Position numbers and translations under genes: made by a program. This document shows positions 25,278-33,297 of a DNA stretch of 64,000 nt, in pieces (position 1 is the first letter of the stretch; each line of letters opens with the position of its first letter). The stretch lies in the NCBI GenBank assembly GCA_036384655.1, contig DASVLX010000084.1:1-64000 (forward strand), written 5' to 3'. The notes under the pieces were generated by a model. That model was not told the DNA's origin, did not search any database, and saw only the letters and a list, made by a program, of their open reading frames with translations. This DNA comes from DASVLX01 sp036384655. GTDB lineage: Bacteria; Actinomycetota; Actinomycetes; Mycobacteriales; Pseudonocardiaceae.

Positions 25278-25997
25278 ATGACCGCCGACAGTCCTGTGCG
25301 CCCACCCGGTGACCTGGACCTGAGCAGGGTCGAGGTGGCTCAGCTCTGGTGGTTCTCCGACGGGGCGATCATGAACCCGGACACCCGGGAACGATTGCGC
25401 CGCAGTTGGGGGCTGTGCGACCGGCACACCTGGGCGTATTTCGTGGTCGAGTGCGAGCTGCGCTGGCAGCCGTTGGGCACCGCCACGCTGTATCAGGACC
25501 TGCTGGAACGGATGGTCAGGTCCTGGCCGCATCCGTGGACACCACCGGCCAGCCGCCGGCACATTTTCGCCGGCCACCCCTGGTGTCCGACCTGCGACTA
25601 CGCTGAAATGGCGGCCGGCGCGGCCTGGTTCGACGAGGAACAGCGCAAGGCCAACCTGCGCCAGCGCAGCAACGCGTTCGTGGCCGGCTGTCAGGCGGAG
25701 TGGCAGTCGCTGATGTGTCCGTGGTGCGTACCCACCGGACCCGGCATACCCTGCCGGCAACACCTGGCCTCCGGGGCCGCCGCCCCCGACCACACGGTCC
25801 GGGACGCCCTGGCTGGGTTGCGGAAACCACTGACGCGCTGTATCCGATCGATGACGCATGACGGGCCGCCGCCGTCGCCCGAGGCGAACGCGGCGCTCGT
25901 CGCGACCCTGGGCTGGTTCGCCGGCTGGCAACCGGCCCTCGCACTCGCGCCCGACGCCTGGTCAGCCCCGGCGACTCGCGGCGGAGGGGAGTCCTGA
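25278..25997 (+). CDS. Cysteine-rich protein of unknown function, possibly zinc binding
   Basis: 239 residues from ATG 25278 (GGAGG about 12 bases upstream). It has GLCDRHTWAYFVVE near residue 45, then HPWCPTCDYAEMAA, SLMCPWCVPTGPG and PCRQHL. The CxxC pairs plus Cys/His suggest one or two structural zinc sites. The Trp-Gly-Leu-Cys-x-Arg-His element recalls DUF6062-type proteins, but the match is by eye and uncertain. The gene ends 4 bases before ettA and probably shares its transcript. It is divergent from the Ehr-type operon. Confidence 0.6.
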   Translation: MTADSPVRPPGDLDLSRVEVAQLWWFSDGAIMNPDTRERLRRSWGLCDRHTWAYFVVECELRWQPLGTATLYQDLLERMVRSWPHPWTPPASRRHIFAGHPWCPTCDYAEMAAGAAWFDEEQRKANLRQRSNAFVAGCQAEWQSLMCPWCVPTGPGIPCRQHLASGAAAPDHTVRDALAGLRKPLTRCIRSMTHDGPPPSPEANAALVATLGWFAGWQPALALAPDAWSAPATRGGGES

Positions 25998-26001
25998 AGT
26001 A

Positions 26002-27675
26002 ATGCAGTGGATCTATCAGATGAACAAGGTCCGGGTCACCAAGGGAGACAAGGTGATCCTGGACGATGTCAACCTGACATTCCTGCCCGGCGCGAAAATC
26101 GGCGTGGTAGGCCCGAACGGCGCCGGCAAGTCCACCACGCTGAAGGTCATGGCGGGCCTGGAGAAACCGTCCAACGGTGAGGCGACGCTCGCGCCGGGCG
26201 CGAGCGTCGGAATCCTGCTGCAGGAACCGCCGCTGGACGACACGAAAACGGTGCTGGGCAATGTCGAGGCCGGCGTCGCCGAGACCAAGGAGATGCTGGC
26301 CCGGTACACCGAACTCACCAACAAGCTCGCCGAGGACTACTCGGACGAACTGCTCGACGAACTGGGAAAGCTGCAGGAGCAACTCGAACACAGCGGTGCC
26401 TGGGACCTCGACTCACAACTCGAACAGGCGATGGACGCGTTGCGCTGTCCGCCGCCGGACACCCCGGTCGTGAACCTGTCCGGCGGTGAACGCCGACGGG
26501 TCGCGCTCTGCGCGTTGCTGCTGAGTCAACCGGACCTGCTGCTGTTGGACGAGCCCACCAACCACCTCGACGCGGAAAGCGTGCAGTGGCTGGAGCAGCA
26601 CCTGGAGAAGTACCCGGGAACGGTTGTCGCCGTCACCCACGACCGGTATTTCCTGGACAACGCGGCACAGTGGATCCTCGAACTTGACCGTGGCCACGCC
26701 TATCCCTACGAGGGCAACTACTCCACCTATCTGGAAACCAAGCAGGCCAGGCTGGCGGTGCAGGGACGCCGGGACCTCAAGCAGCGGCAACGCCTGCAAC
26801 GCGAACTGGAATGGGTGCATTCGGGTGCGAAGGCCAGGCAGGCCAAGAGTCGCGCCCGGCTGGCCCGCTACGAGGAGATGGCCACCGAGGCCGCGAAAAC
26901 CCAGAAACTGGACTTCGACGAGATCCAGATCCCACCGGGTCCCCGGCTGGGCAGTCTGGTGATCGAGGCGGAGCACCTGGGCAAGCGGTTCGGCGATCAC
27001 GTGCTGTTCGACGATGTGTCGTTCTCGTTGCCGCGCAACGGAATCGTCGGCGTGATCGGCCCGAACGGTGTCGGGAAGACGACCCTGTTCCAGATGATCG
27101 TCGGCCAGGAGAAACCGGACACCGGCGCCATCCGGATCGGTGACACGGTGCGTCTGTCCTATGTGGATCAGGAGCGGGCCGGTATCGCCCCGGACAAGAC
27201 CGCGTGGGAAGTGGTGTCCGAGGGGCACAACGTGCTCACCGTCGGAGGCGTGGAGATCCCGTCCCGCGCCTATATCGCCGCGTTCGGTTTCAAGGGGCCG
27301 GATCAGCAGAAGCCCGCGCGGCTGTTCTCCGGTGGGGAACGCAACCGGCTCAACCTCGCGTTGACGCTCAAGCAGGGCGGCAATGTGTTGCTGCTGGACG
27401 AGCCCACCAACGATCTGGACGTGGAAACCATGGAATCGCTGGAGAACGCGCTCGCCGACTTCCCCGGCTGCGCCGTGATCACCGCGCACGACCGGTGGTT
27501 CCTGGACCGGGTGGCGACCCACATCCTCGCCTGGGAGGGCACGGATGAGGACCCGGCCCAGTGGTTCTGGTTCGAAGGCAACTACCAGGGCTACGAGCAG
27601 AACAAGGTGCAGCGGCTCGGCGTCGAGGCCGCCCGCCCGCACCGCGTCACGCACCGCCGGCTCACCCGGGGGTGA
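26002..27675 (+). CDS. ettA: Energy-dependent translational throttle protein EttA (ABC-F ATPase)
   Basis: The 557-residue product starts MQWIYQMNKVRVTKGDKVIL, typical of EttA. It has two ABC domains: Walker A GPNGAGKST and GPNGVGKTT, signatures LSGGERRRVAL and FSGGERNRLNL, Walker B LLLLDEPTNHLD and LLLDEPTNDLD, and the arm-linker region between them (about 240-310). No membrane segments are present. EttA binds the ribosomal E site and gates entry into elongation according to the ADP/ATP ratio. Length and motif order match the family. Confidence 0.95.
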   Translation: MQWIYQMNKVRVTKGDKVILDDVNLTFLPGAKIGVVGPNGAGKSTTLKVMAGLEKPSNGEATLAPGASVGILLQEPPLDDTKTVLGNVEAGVAETKEMLARYTELTNKLAEDYSDELLDELGKLQEQLEHSGAWDLDSQLEQAMDALRCPPPDTPVVNLSGGERRRVALCALLLSQPDLLLLDEPTNHLDAESVQWLEQHLEKYPGTVVAVTHDRYFLDNAAQWILELDRGHAYPYEGNYSTYLETKQARLAVQGRRDLKQRQRLQRELEWVHSGAKARQAKSRARLARYEEMATEAAKTQKLDFDEIQIPPGPRLGSLVIEAEHLGKRFGDHVLFDDVSFSLPRNGIVGVIGPNGVGKTTLFQMIVGQEKPDTGAIRIGDTVRLSYVDQERAGIAPDKTAWEVVSEGHNVLTVGGVEIPSRAYIAAFGFKGPDQQKPARLFSGGERNRLNLALTLKQGGNVLLLDEPTNDLDVETMESLENALADFPGCAVITAHDRWFLDRVATHILAWEGTDEDPAQWFWFEGNYQGYEQNKVQRLGVEAARPHRVTHRRLTRG

Positions 27676-27680
27676 GCCCG

Positions 27681-27947
27681 ATGTCCAGGGTCAGCCACGA
27701 TGAGGTGCTGCTGTTGTATCGGGCGCTGCGCCAGTTCCGGGCCGGCAAGGCACCGCCCTGTGCCGCCCGGGGCCGGCCGCCGCACAGCGAATGTCCGTTC
27801 TACGACCAGTGCGAGCGCTGGAAAGGTCCGGACGACTATCAGCTCAGCATCTACGAGACCGAGGAGGAGACCGAGCGGCGGCGCTCGAAGTGGCCATGCA
27901 GCCGGGTGATGGAGCTGCTGGGGCCCGAGGTGTCCCGCATCGGGTAA
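27681..27947 (+). CDS. Small Cys-containing hypothetical protein
   Basis: 88 residues from ATG 27681, five bases after the ettA stop and presumably co-transcribed. It has four Cys residues (PPCAARG, SECPFYDQCERW, KWPCSRV) spaced as for one metal or Fe-S site, and an acidic Glu-rich segment (YETEEETERRR). No recognised domain. Its position suggests co-expression with ettA, but no function is implied by the sequence. Confidence 0.6.
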   Translation: MSRVSHDEVLLLYRALRQFRAGKAPPCAARGRPPHSECPFYDQCERWKGPDDYQLSIYETEEETERRRSKWPCSRVMELLGPEVSRIG

Positions 27948-28095
27948 GGACGCTGGGTGACCGGAGTCATGCCTCGTGAGATGGCTACCGGTCATGCATA
28001 ATGATCCGCGCGGGTGATGGGGCTCACCTCCAACCGCGGCAGCCGCCGCTGACGGTCCCTGGTCGTTGCCGAGATTGTGATTCGTGGAGGTGGCG

Positions 28096-28587
28096 GTGGA
28101 GCTGGACGTGGTCGTCGAGGTCCCGACGGGCTCGCGCAACAAGTACGAGATGGATCACCAACTGGGTCGCATCCGGCTGGACCGGACGCTGTTCACCGCC
28201 ACCCAGTACCCCGCGGACTACGGGTTCGTGCCCGACACCCTGGCCGAGGACGGCGCGCCGCTGGACGCGTTGGTGCTGGTCGCCGAGCCGACGTTCCCGG
28301 GCTGCCAGATCGAGGTGCGGCCGGTGGGGTTGTTCTGGATGCGCGACGAGGACGGCGACGACCTGAAACTGCTGTGCGTGCCGGCGCACGACCCGCGCCG
28401 GCAGCACGTGCAGGAGCTGACCGACCTGCCCGAGCATCTGCTCAGCGAGATCGCCCACTTCTTCGACGTGTACAAGGCGCTCGAACCGGACAAACCCACC
28501 GAGATTCTCGGCTGGCACGGCCGCGAGCAGGCCGAACAGGCGGTCGTCGACGCACGGACACGGGCCGCCGCGCAGCCGTCCAGGTGA
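28096..28587 (+). CDS. ppa: Inorganic pyrophosphatase (family I)
   Basis: Three in-frame GTG codons lie within 12 bases. GTG 28096 is chosen because GGAGG sits six bases upstream and it gives ELDVVVEVPTGSRNKYEMDH, the family N-terminus. The 163-residue enzyme has the metal-binding aspartates DYGFVPDTLAEDGAPLDALVL and DEDGDDLKLLCVP, and the FFDVYKALEP region. It hydrolyses PPi to two phosphates with Mg2+ in the cytosol. Length matches actinobacterial homologues (~162). An extended -10-like TGCATAAT lies at 27995-28002. Confidence 0.95.
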   Translation: MELDVVVEVPTGSRNKYEMDHQLGRIRLDRTLFTATQYPADYGFVPDTLAEDGAPLDALVLVAEPTFPGCQIEVRPVGLFWMRDEDGDDLKLLCVPAHDPRRQHVQELTDLPEHLLSEIAHFFDVYKALEPDKPTEILGWHGREQAEQAVVDARTRAAAQPSR

Positions 28588-28611
28588 AGCGGTCTGGGTG
28601 CCGGCGGGGCG

Positions 28612-29199
28612 TCAGTTTCCGTCGGCGTCCTCGGCGTAGACGCGCGCCGCGAAACGCTCCAGGACCTGTTCGCACCTGCCGATCGCCTCGATGGTCGCGG
28701 CGCGTCCCGGCGCGCCGAACACATCCCGTTCGGTGACCTTGGCGAACCAGTTGCGCAGCTTCGTCAGGTCCTCCTCGTTCTCCTCCAACTCGGCGTAGGT
28801 GAAATGCTCGGCGGTGGTCTCCTTGTCGATCTCGGCGAGGAAGTCCTGGCATTTGTCGACGATCTCGCCGTACTCGTCGTCGCGGGCCGCCTGGAACAGG
28901 GCCAGCACCTCTTGGCCGCCGACCAGCGGGTGGCTGGACAGCAGCACCGCCGTGCCGCCCATCTCCACGATCTCGTGCCGCAGCTTGCGCAGGGCCCGCT
29001 CGGCGCCGGCGTCGGCGGGCAGCGCGGCCACCGAGTTCTGCACGTAGACGGCCCCCAGACCCTTCAACCTGCGCCAAGCCGCGGCGCGCAGCCGGGTCGG
29101 CTCGGGCGGGATCCGGTAGATCAACAGCAGCCAGTCCCCCGTGCCGTTGGTCCGCACGGTCGCGGTCTCCGCCGCGGTCTCGATGTCCTCGCTGGTCAC
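28612..29199 (-). CDS. Chromate resistance protein ChrB domain protein
   Basis: GTG 29199 is chosen as start (GTG ACC AGC GAG), since the upstream in-frame extension crosses the divergent promoter. 195 residues: DWLLLIYRIPPEPTRLRAAAWRRLKGLGAVYVQNSVAALP is the ChrB N-terminal region, followed by an acidic helical part (EIVDKCQDFLAEIDKET, YAELEENEEDLTKLRNWF). ChrB proteins are found in chromate-resistance loci and act as chromate-responsive regulators in some species. No chrA pump is adjacent; an MFS transporter is divergent instead. Confidence 0.82.
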   Translation of the reverse strand: MTSEDIETAAETATVRTNGTGDWLLLIYRIPPEPTRLRAAAWRRLKGLGAVYVQNSVAALPADAGAERALRKLRHEIVEMGGTAVLLSSHPLVGGQEVLALFQAARDDEYGEIVDKCQDFLAEIDKETTAEHFTYAELEENEEDLTKLRNWFAKVTERDVFGAPGRAATIEAIGRCEQVLERFAARVYAEDADGN

Positions 29200-29267
29200 C
29201 CTGACAGTGTGCCCACCACGCTTCCCGGCGCGTGACCCGGCAGCCAATCTCCTGGCGCCGGTGAACA

Positions 29268-29279
29268 TAACCATGGTTA
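29268..29279. promoter_or_regulatory. 12-base perfect palindrome in the chrB/MFS divergent promoter
   Basis: TAACCATGGTTA is a perfect palindrome in an AT-rich patch between the divergent ChrB-like and MFS genes, flanked by CATAA and TTATG. It is the only strong dyad in the gap and a candidate operator for ChrB or another regulator. Binding is inference. Confidence 0.45.
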
Positions 29280-29335
29280 ACTTATGGCCGTAACGGTGGA
29301 CCGTGAAGCAATGTGACCAGGGAGCGCTGGGCATC

Positions 29336-30613
29336 ATGACCGAGAAGTCCGGGGACCGGCCCACCGTCGACCCCGGTGTCGGCTCCTCTGGCGGCACCGG
29401 CGGTCAAGACGGTCGCCGGGCACGGTCCGGCCGGCGGCGGATGTCCGCGGCACTGAAGTTCGTGCTGATGGTCGGCGTGATGAGCTTCTTCGCCGACTTC
29501 ACCTACGAGGGCTCGCGCAGCATCGTCGGCCAGTACCTGGGGCTGCTCGGCGCGGGCGCGCTGGCGATCGCGGTCATCACCGGCTGCGGCGAGTTCCTCG
29601 GTTATGGGCTGCGGTTCTTCTCCGGCCGGAGCGCCGACCGGACCGGCCTGTACTGGCCGATCACCATCGCCGGCTACATCCTGCAGATGTCGGTGGTGCC
29701 ACTGCTGGCGCTGGCCAGCACATGGCAGATAGCCGCCCTGCTGATCATCCTGGAGCGGGTCGGCAAGGCGATCCGCAACCCACCGCGCGACGCGATGCTG
29801 TCGCACGCCGCCAAGAGCATGGGTTATGGCTGGGGCTTCGGCGTGCACGAGGCGCTGGACCAGTTCGGCGCGTTGTTCGGCCCGCTGCTGGTCGCCCTGA
29901 TCGTGGCCACCAGCCAGCACAACTACCGGCTCGCGTTCGCCGCGCTCGCCGTTCCCGCCGTGATCATGCTGTCGCTGCTGCTCGTCGCGCGGCTGCTCTA
30001 CCCACGACCGCGGGACATGGAGACCGACACCGCACCGGTGCGCACCGCAGGCCTGCCACGAGTGTTCTGGATCTACCTCGCGGCGGCGGCGCTGGTGGGC
30101 GCCGGGTTCGCCGACTTCCCGGTGGTGGCCTTCCACTTCCAGCAGGCCGGCACGGTGTCCCCCACCCTCACGCCGGTCTTCTACGCCGCCGCGATGGCGG
30201 TGTCGGGCGGCGGCTCGCTGATCCTGGGACGGATGTTCGACAAGGTCGGCATCGGCCTGCTGGTGCCGCTGACGATCGTGACGATCGCGTACGCGCCGCT
30301 GGTCTTCCTCGGAGGGTTCTGGCCCAGCCTCATCGGAATCTGCCTGTGGGGCCTGGGCATGGGTGTGCACGAGTCGATCATCCCGGCCGCGGTCGCGCCG
30401 ATGGTCGGGCCGGACCGGCGTGCCTCCGCGTACGGGCTGTTCACCGGGGCCTACGGCATCGCCTGGTTCGCGGGCAGCACCGCGATCGGCGCGCTGTTCG
30501 GCCTGTCGCTGACCGCCGTGGTGGTGTTCGCGGTCGTCACCCAGGTCATCGCGGTGCCGCTGTTGCTGATCGTGCGGCGACGCTTCCATGATCATCAGGC
30601 GATTGCGGTGTGA
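29336..30613 (+). CDS. MFS transporter
   Basis: ATG 29336 is chosen (GGGAG upstream); a GTG at 29303 is in frame. 425 residues: a hydrophilic 35-residue N-terminus rich in Gly/Arg, then 12 predicted helices. The helix 2-3 loop carries FSGRSADRTGLY, the MFS motif A position, and helix 4-5 carries LERVGKAIRNPPRDAML, a motif seen in a subgroup of actinobacterial and archaeal MFS proteins. The repeated-half loop is GRMFDKVG. Divergent from chrB across a shared promoter, so it may export chromate or another oxyanion; that is inference. Confidence 0.85.
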   Translation: MTEKSGDRPTVDPGVGSSGGTGGQDGRRARSGRRRMSAALKFVLMVGVMSFFADFTYEGSRSIVGQYLGLLGAGALAIAVITGCGEFLGYGLRFFSGRSADRTGLYWPITIAGYILQMSVVPLLALASTWQIAALLIILERVGKAIRNPPRDAMLSHAAKSMGYGWGFGVHEALDQFGALFGPLLVALIVATSQHNYRLAFAALAVPAVIMLSLLLVARLLYPRPRDMETDTAPVRTAGLPRVFWIYLAAAALVGAGFADFPVVAFHFQQAGTVSPTLTPVFYAAAMAVSGGGSLILGRMFDKVGIGLLVPLTIVTIAYAPLVFLGGFWPSLIGICLWGLGMGVHESIIPAAVAPMVGPDRRASAYGLFTGAYGIAWFAGSTAIGALFGLSLTAVVVFAVVTQVIAVPLLLIVRRRFHDHQAIAV

Positions 30614-30715
30614 CGCCCGCATCAGGCACAATGATCGAAACACGGTGATGAATGCCCACCGGAACCGCGCGGCCCGCGCTGATGGCTTCTACGCGAGCAT
30701 GGGTGGAGGGAAGCC

Positions 30716-31465
30716 GTGAGCCTCGTTCTGAGTTCTACCGCGCGCACCGACCGGGGCCTGGTCCGGTCGAACAACGAAGACGTCCTGTATGCCGGACAAC
30801 GCCTGCTCGCCGTCGCCGACGGCATGGGCGGCCATGTGGCCGGCGAGATCGCCGCGACGCTGGTGATCGCCGCACTCACCCCGCTGGACGACAACCCGCC
30901 GCCGGGCGATCTACTCCGAGCCCTCTATGTCGCCGTGCAGGCGGGCAACACCGCGATCCGGGATTCGATCGAGGAGCACCCCAAACTCGCCGGCATGGGC
31001 ACCACGCTCACCGCGATGCTGTTCGCCGGGGACCGCATCGGTGTGGCGAACATCGGGGACTCCCGCACCTACCGGCTGCGGGACGGCGTGGCCGCACCGC
31101 TCACCCACGACGACAGCCTCGTGCAGTTCTTCATCGACGCCGGCCGGATCACGCCAGAAGAGGCCCGAAACCACCGCCAGCGCGCGGTGCTGCTCCGGGC
31201 GCTCACCGGCAAGGACGAGGAACCGACCCTGAGCCTGCACGAAACCCGGATCGGGGACCGTTTTCTGCTCTGCTCCGACGGACTGTCCGATGTGGTCGAT
31301 GACGACACCATCGGCGAAACACTCCGCATTCCGCACCCGCACGCCTGCGCCGATCAGCTGATCAAACTCGCCCTGCACGGCGGCGGCCCCGACAATGTCA
31401 CCGTGATCGTCGCCGACGTCGAGGAAGCCAAAGCCCTCGCCGACGAGCCCGCCCTCCAGACGTAA
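30716..31465 (+). CDS. PP2C-family serine/threonine protein phosphatase (PstP-like, soluble)
   Basis: GTG 30716 follows GGAGGG. 249 residues with all PPM motifs: RTDRGLVRSNNEDVL, VADGMGGHVAGEIAA, GMGTTLTAML, GVANIGDSRTYRL, FLLCSDGLSDVV and GGPDNVTVIVADV. The Asp residues in these motifs bind two or three Mn/Mg ions. It stops after the catalytic domain, without the membrane segment of mycobacterial PstP, so it is cytosolic. No Ser/Thr kinase or FHA gene is adjacent. Convergent with the HTH gene at 31472. Confidence 0.92.
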   Translation: MSLVLSSTARTDRGLVRSNNEDVLYAGQRLLAVADGMGGHVAGEIAATLVIAALTPLDDNPPPGDLLRALYVAVQAGNTAIRDSIEEHPKLAGMGTTLTAMLFAGDRIGVANIGDSRTYRLRDGVAAPLTHDDSLVQFFIDAGRITPEEARNHRQRAVLLRALTGKDEEPTLSLHETRIGDRFLLCSDGLSDVVDDDTIGETLRIPHPHACADQLIKLALHGGGPDNVTVIVADVEEAKALADEPALQT

Positions 31466-31471
31466 GCAGGT

Positions 31472-31942
31472 CTACCTGGTCCTGACCGGCCGCGCCGTCG
31501 TGGTGTACAGGTCGTCCTCGGCGGCCTCGCGCGTCAACCGGGCGAGATCCTCCCGCCGCTGCCGATGTAGCCGGTCCCGGTATGCGAGCAGATCCGTGAG
31601 CCGGATCAGGCGGTGGCGGCCGGGTTTCTCGCAGGGAATCTCACCAGATTCCAGCAGCCGCAACAGCGTTGGCCGAGAGATGTTCAGGAGTTCAGCGGCC
31701 TCCTGAGTGCTCAGGAGGGTGTGCAGCGGCGCCATCGTGACCGCATGTCCTTCGGCAAGTGCCTCCGCCGCGACGCGAAGTACGCGGTTGAGTTGTTCGG
31801 GCAACGGCACGCTCACCCCGTCCGGTTCGACAAGAGTGGCCTGCTCTGGCGCCTTCTGCGCCAGTACCGCCGCAATCACGCGAACCGCTTCGCCATCGGC
31901 TTCGGGGAGCACGACTGTCGTGTCATGTGGCGTGGCGGTCAT
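31472..31942 (-). CDS. Excisionase-family HTH protein, antitoxin-like, without a visible toxin partner
   Basis: ATG 31942 follows CCGGAGGCACC. 156 residues: N-terminal variable domain (1-75), then an excisionase/MerR-type HTH (LLSTQEAAELLNISRPTLLR, LLESGEIPCEKPGRHRLIRL) and a charged helix (YRDRLHRQRREDLARLTREA) ending near EDDLYTT. Proteins of this shape are typically antitoxins encoded directly upstream of a PIN-domain toxin. Here the stop is only six bases from the convergent PP2C stop, so there is no room for a downstream toxin. Confidence 0.8.
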   Translation of the reverse strand: MTATPHDTTVVLPEADGEAVRVIAAVLAQKAPEQATLVEPDGVSVPLPEQLNRVLRVAAEALAEGHAVTMAPLHTLLSTQEAAELLNISRPTLLRLLESGEIPCEKPGRHRLIRLTDLLAYRDRLHRQRREDLARLTREAAEDDLYTTTARPVRTR

Positions 31943-31960
31943 CCTGGTGCCTCCGGGCTC

Positions 31961-32030
31961 ACTTCGGTTCGGAGCTGGTCTTAGCAGGATCTTGGCATCC
32001 CGCGCCGACTTCCCCAACCGAGTTTCGCCG
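31961..32030 (-). pseudogene. Duplicated 3' fragment of the acyl-CoA dehydrogenase gene
   Basis: 31961-31983 matches 32059-32081, and 31984-32030 matches about 32141-32187 of the acyl-CoA dehydrogenase 3' end, with scattered mismatches. The 58 bases in between (32082-32139) are missing from the copy. The copy lies just beyond the dehydrogenase stop and ends near the HTH gene start, so it supplies its leader. It is a degenerate tandem duplicate, not a gene. Confidence 0.75.
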
Positions 32031-32056
32031 TGCTCGACGAGCGGGAATGAGAATCC

Positions 32057-33274
32057 CTACTTCAGTTCGGAGCTGGTCTTGTCGAGGAGGCGCCGGGCGA
32101 CGATCAGCTGCTGGATCTGCTGGGTGCCCTCGAAGATATCCAGGATCTTGGCATCGCGGGCCCACTTCTCCAACAGCGTTTCCTCGGAGTAGCCGAGCGT
32201 GCCGGTGAGTTCGACGCAGCCGAGGGTGATCGTGGTGGCCGAGCGGCCGGCCTTCGCCTTGGCGTAGGAGGCCTGCAGCGAGTTCGGCTTGCCGTTGTCG
32301 GCCATCCACGCGGCCTGCAGGGTCAGCAGATAGGCCGCCTCCCAGTCCGCCTCCAGCCTCAGGTACCGGTCCACGGCCGCCGGCCGCGTCCCGGCGGGAC
32401 CGTCATAGTCGATGGTCAGGCCGGCCTCGGTGAGCAGCCTCCGGGTTTCCTCCAACGCCGCCTTCGCGACGCCGACGGCCATCGCGGCGACCAGCGGCCG
32501 GGTGTTGTCGAAGGTCCGCATGACCCCCGCGAACCCGCGGCTGACGTCGATGTCCGGCGAGCCGAGCAGGTTGGCCTTGGGGACCCGCACGTTGTCCAGC
32601 CGGAACTGCGCGGTGTCCGACGATCGGATGCCGAGCTTGTGTTCCAGGCGAACCAGCTCGAAGCCGGGCGTGCCCTTCTCCACGACGAACGACTTGATCG
32701 CCGCGCGCCCCTTCGTGCGGTCCAGGGTCGCCCACACCACCACGCAGTCGGCGCGCTCCCCCGCGGTGACGAAGATCTTCTCACCGTTGAGGACGTATTC
32801 GTCGCCGTCCAGCACGGCGGTGGTCCTGATGTTGGCGGAGTCCGATCCGGTGTCCGGCTCGGTGATCGCCATGGCCGCCCACCTGCCGGTGAACCGCGCC
32901 AACTGTTCCTCGTTGGCGACCGACGCGATGGCGGCGTTGCCCAGGCCCTGCCGGGGCATGGACAGCAGCAGGCCGACATCGCCCCAGCACAGCTCGATGG
33001 TGGCGAGCACGGTGTTCAGGTTGGCGCCATTGCGCACCTCGCCGGAGCGCTTCGGCCGAGACCTCCGGCTGGCGCCGCCGGCACCGGCGCTGGCGTTGCC
33101 CTCGCCGGCGGCGTTCAGGCCGTCGACGAGCGCGGCGAGCATGTCCAGTTCGACCGGATAGGTGTGCTCGGCACGGTCGTACTTGCGGGAGTTGGGCCGG
33201 AACACCTCGGCCGCCGCCCGGTGCGCCTGGTCGACCATCAGCCGAAGCTTCCGGGGAACCTCAAGATTGATCAA
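32057..33274 (-). CDS. Acyl-CoA dehydrogenase (FadE24-like)
   Basis: 405 residues with the acyl-CoA dehydrogenase fold. FAD/substrate motifs: AITEPDTGSDSANIRTTAV, NGEKIFVTAGERADCVVVWA, and the C-terminal FEGTQQIQQLIVARRLL. A Gly/Ala/Ser-rich insert (GEGNASAGAGGASRRSRPKR, about 57-76) is unusual and likely a surface loop. The usual catalytic Glu position could not be confirmed by eye. It probably works with the second dehydrogenase encoded just upstream (23-base gap), as in the mycobacterial fadE23-fadE24 pair. It feeds beta-oxidation of an unidentified acyl-CoA. Confidence 0.9.
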   Translation of the reverse strand: MINLEVPRKLRLMVDQAHRAAAEVFRPNSRKYDRAEHTYPVELDMLAALVDGLNAAGEGNASAGAGGASRRSRPKRSGEVRNGANLNTVLATIELCWGDVGLLLSMPRQGLGNAAIASVANEEQLARFTGRWAAMAITEPDTGSDSANIRTTAVLDGDEYVLNGEKIFVTAGERADCVVVWATLDRTKGRAAIKSFVVEKGTPGFELVRLEHKLGIRSSDTAQFRLDNVRVPKANLLGSPDIDVSRGFAGVMRTFDNTRPLVAAMAVGVAKAALEETRRLLTEAGLTIDYDGPAGTRPAAVDRYLRLEADWEAAYLLTLQAAWMADNGKPNSLQASYAKAKAGRSATTITLGCVELTGTLGYSEETLLEKWARDAKILDIFEGTQQIQQLIVARRLLDKTSSELK

Positions 33275-33297
33275 CGCTACAGCCCCTCAGACGAGTA

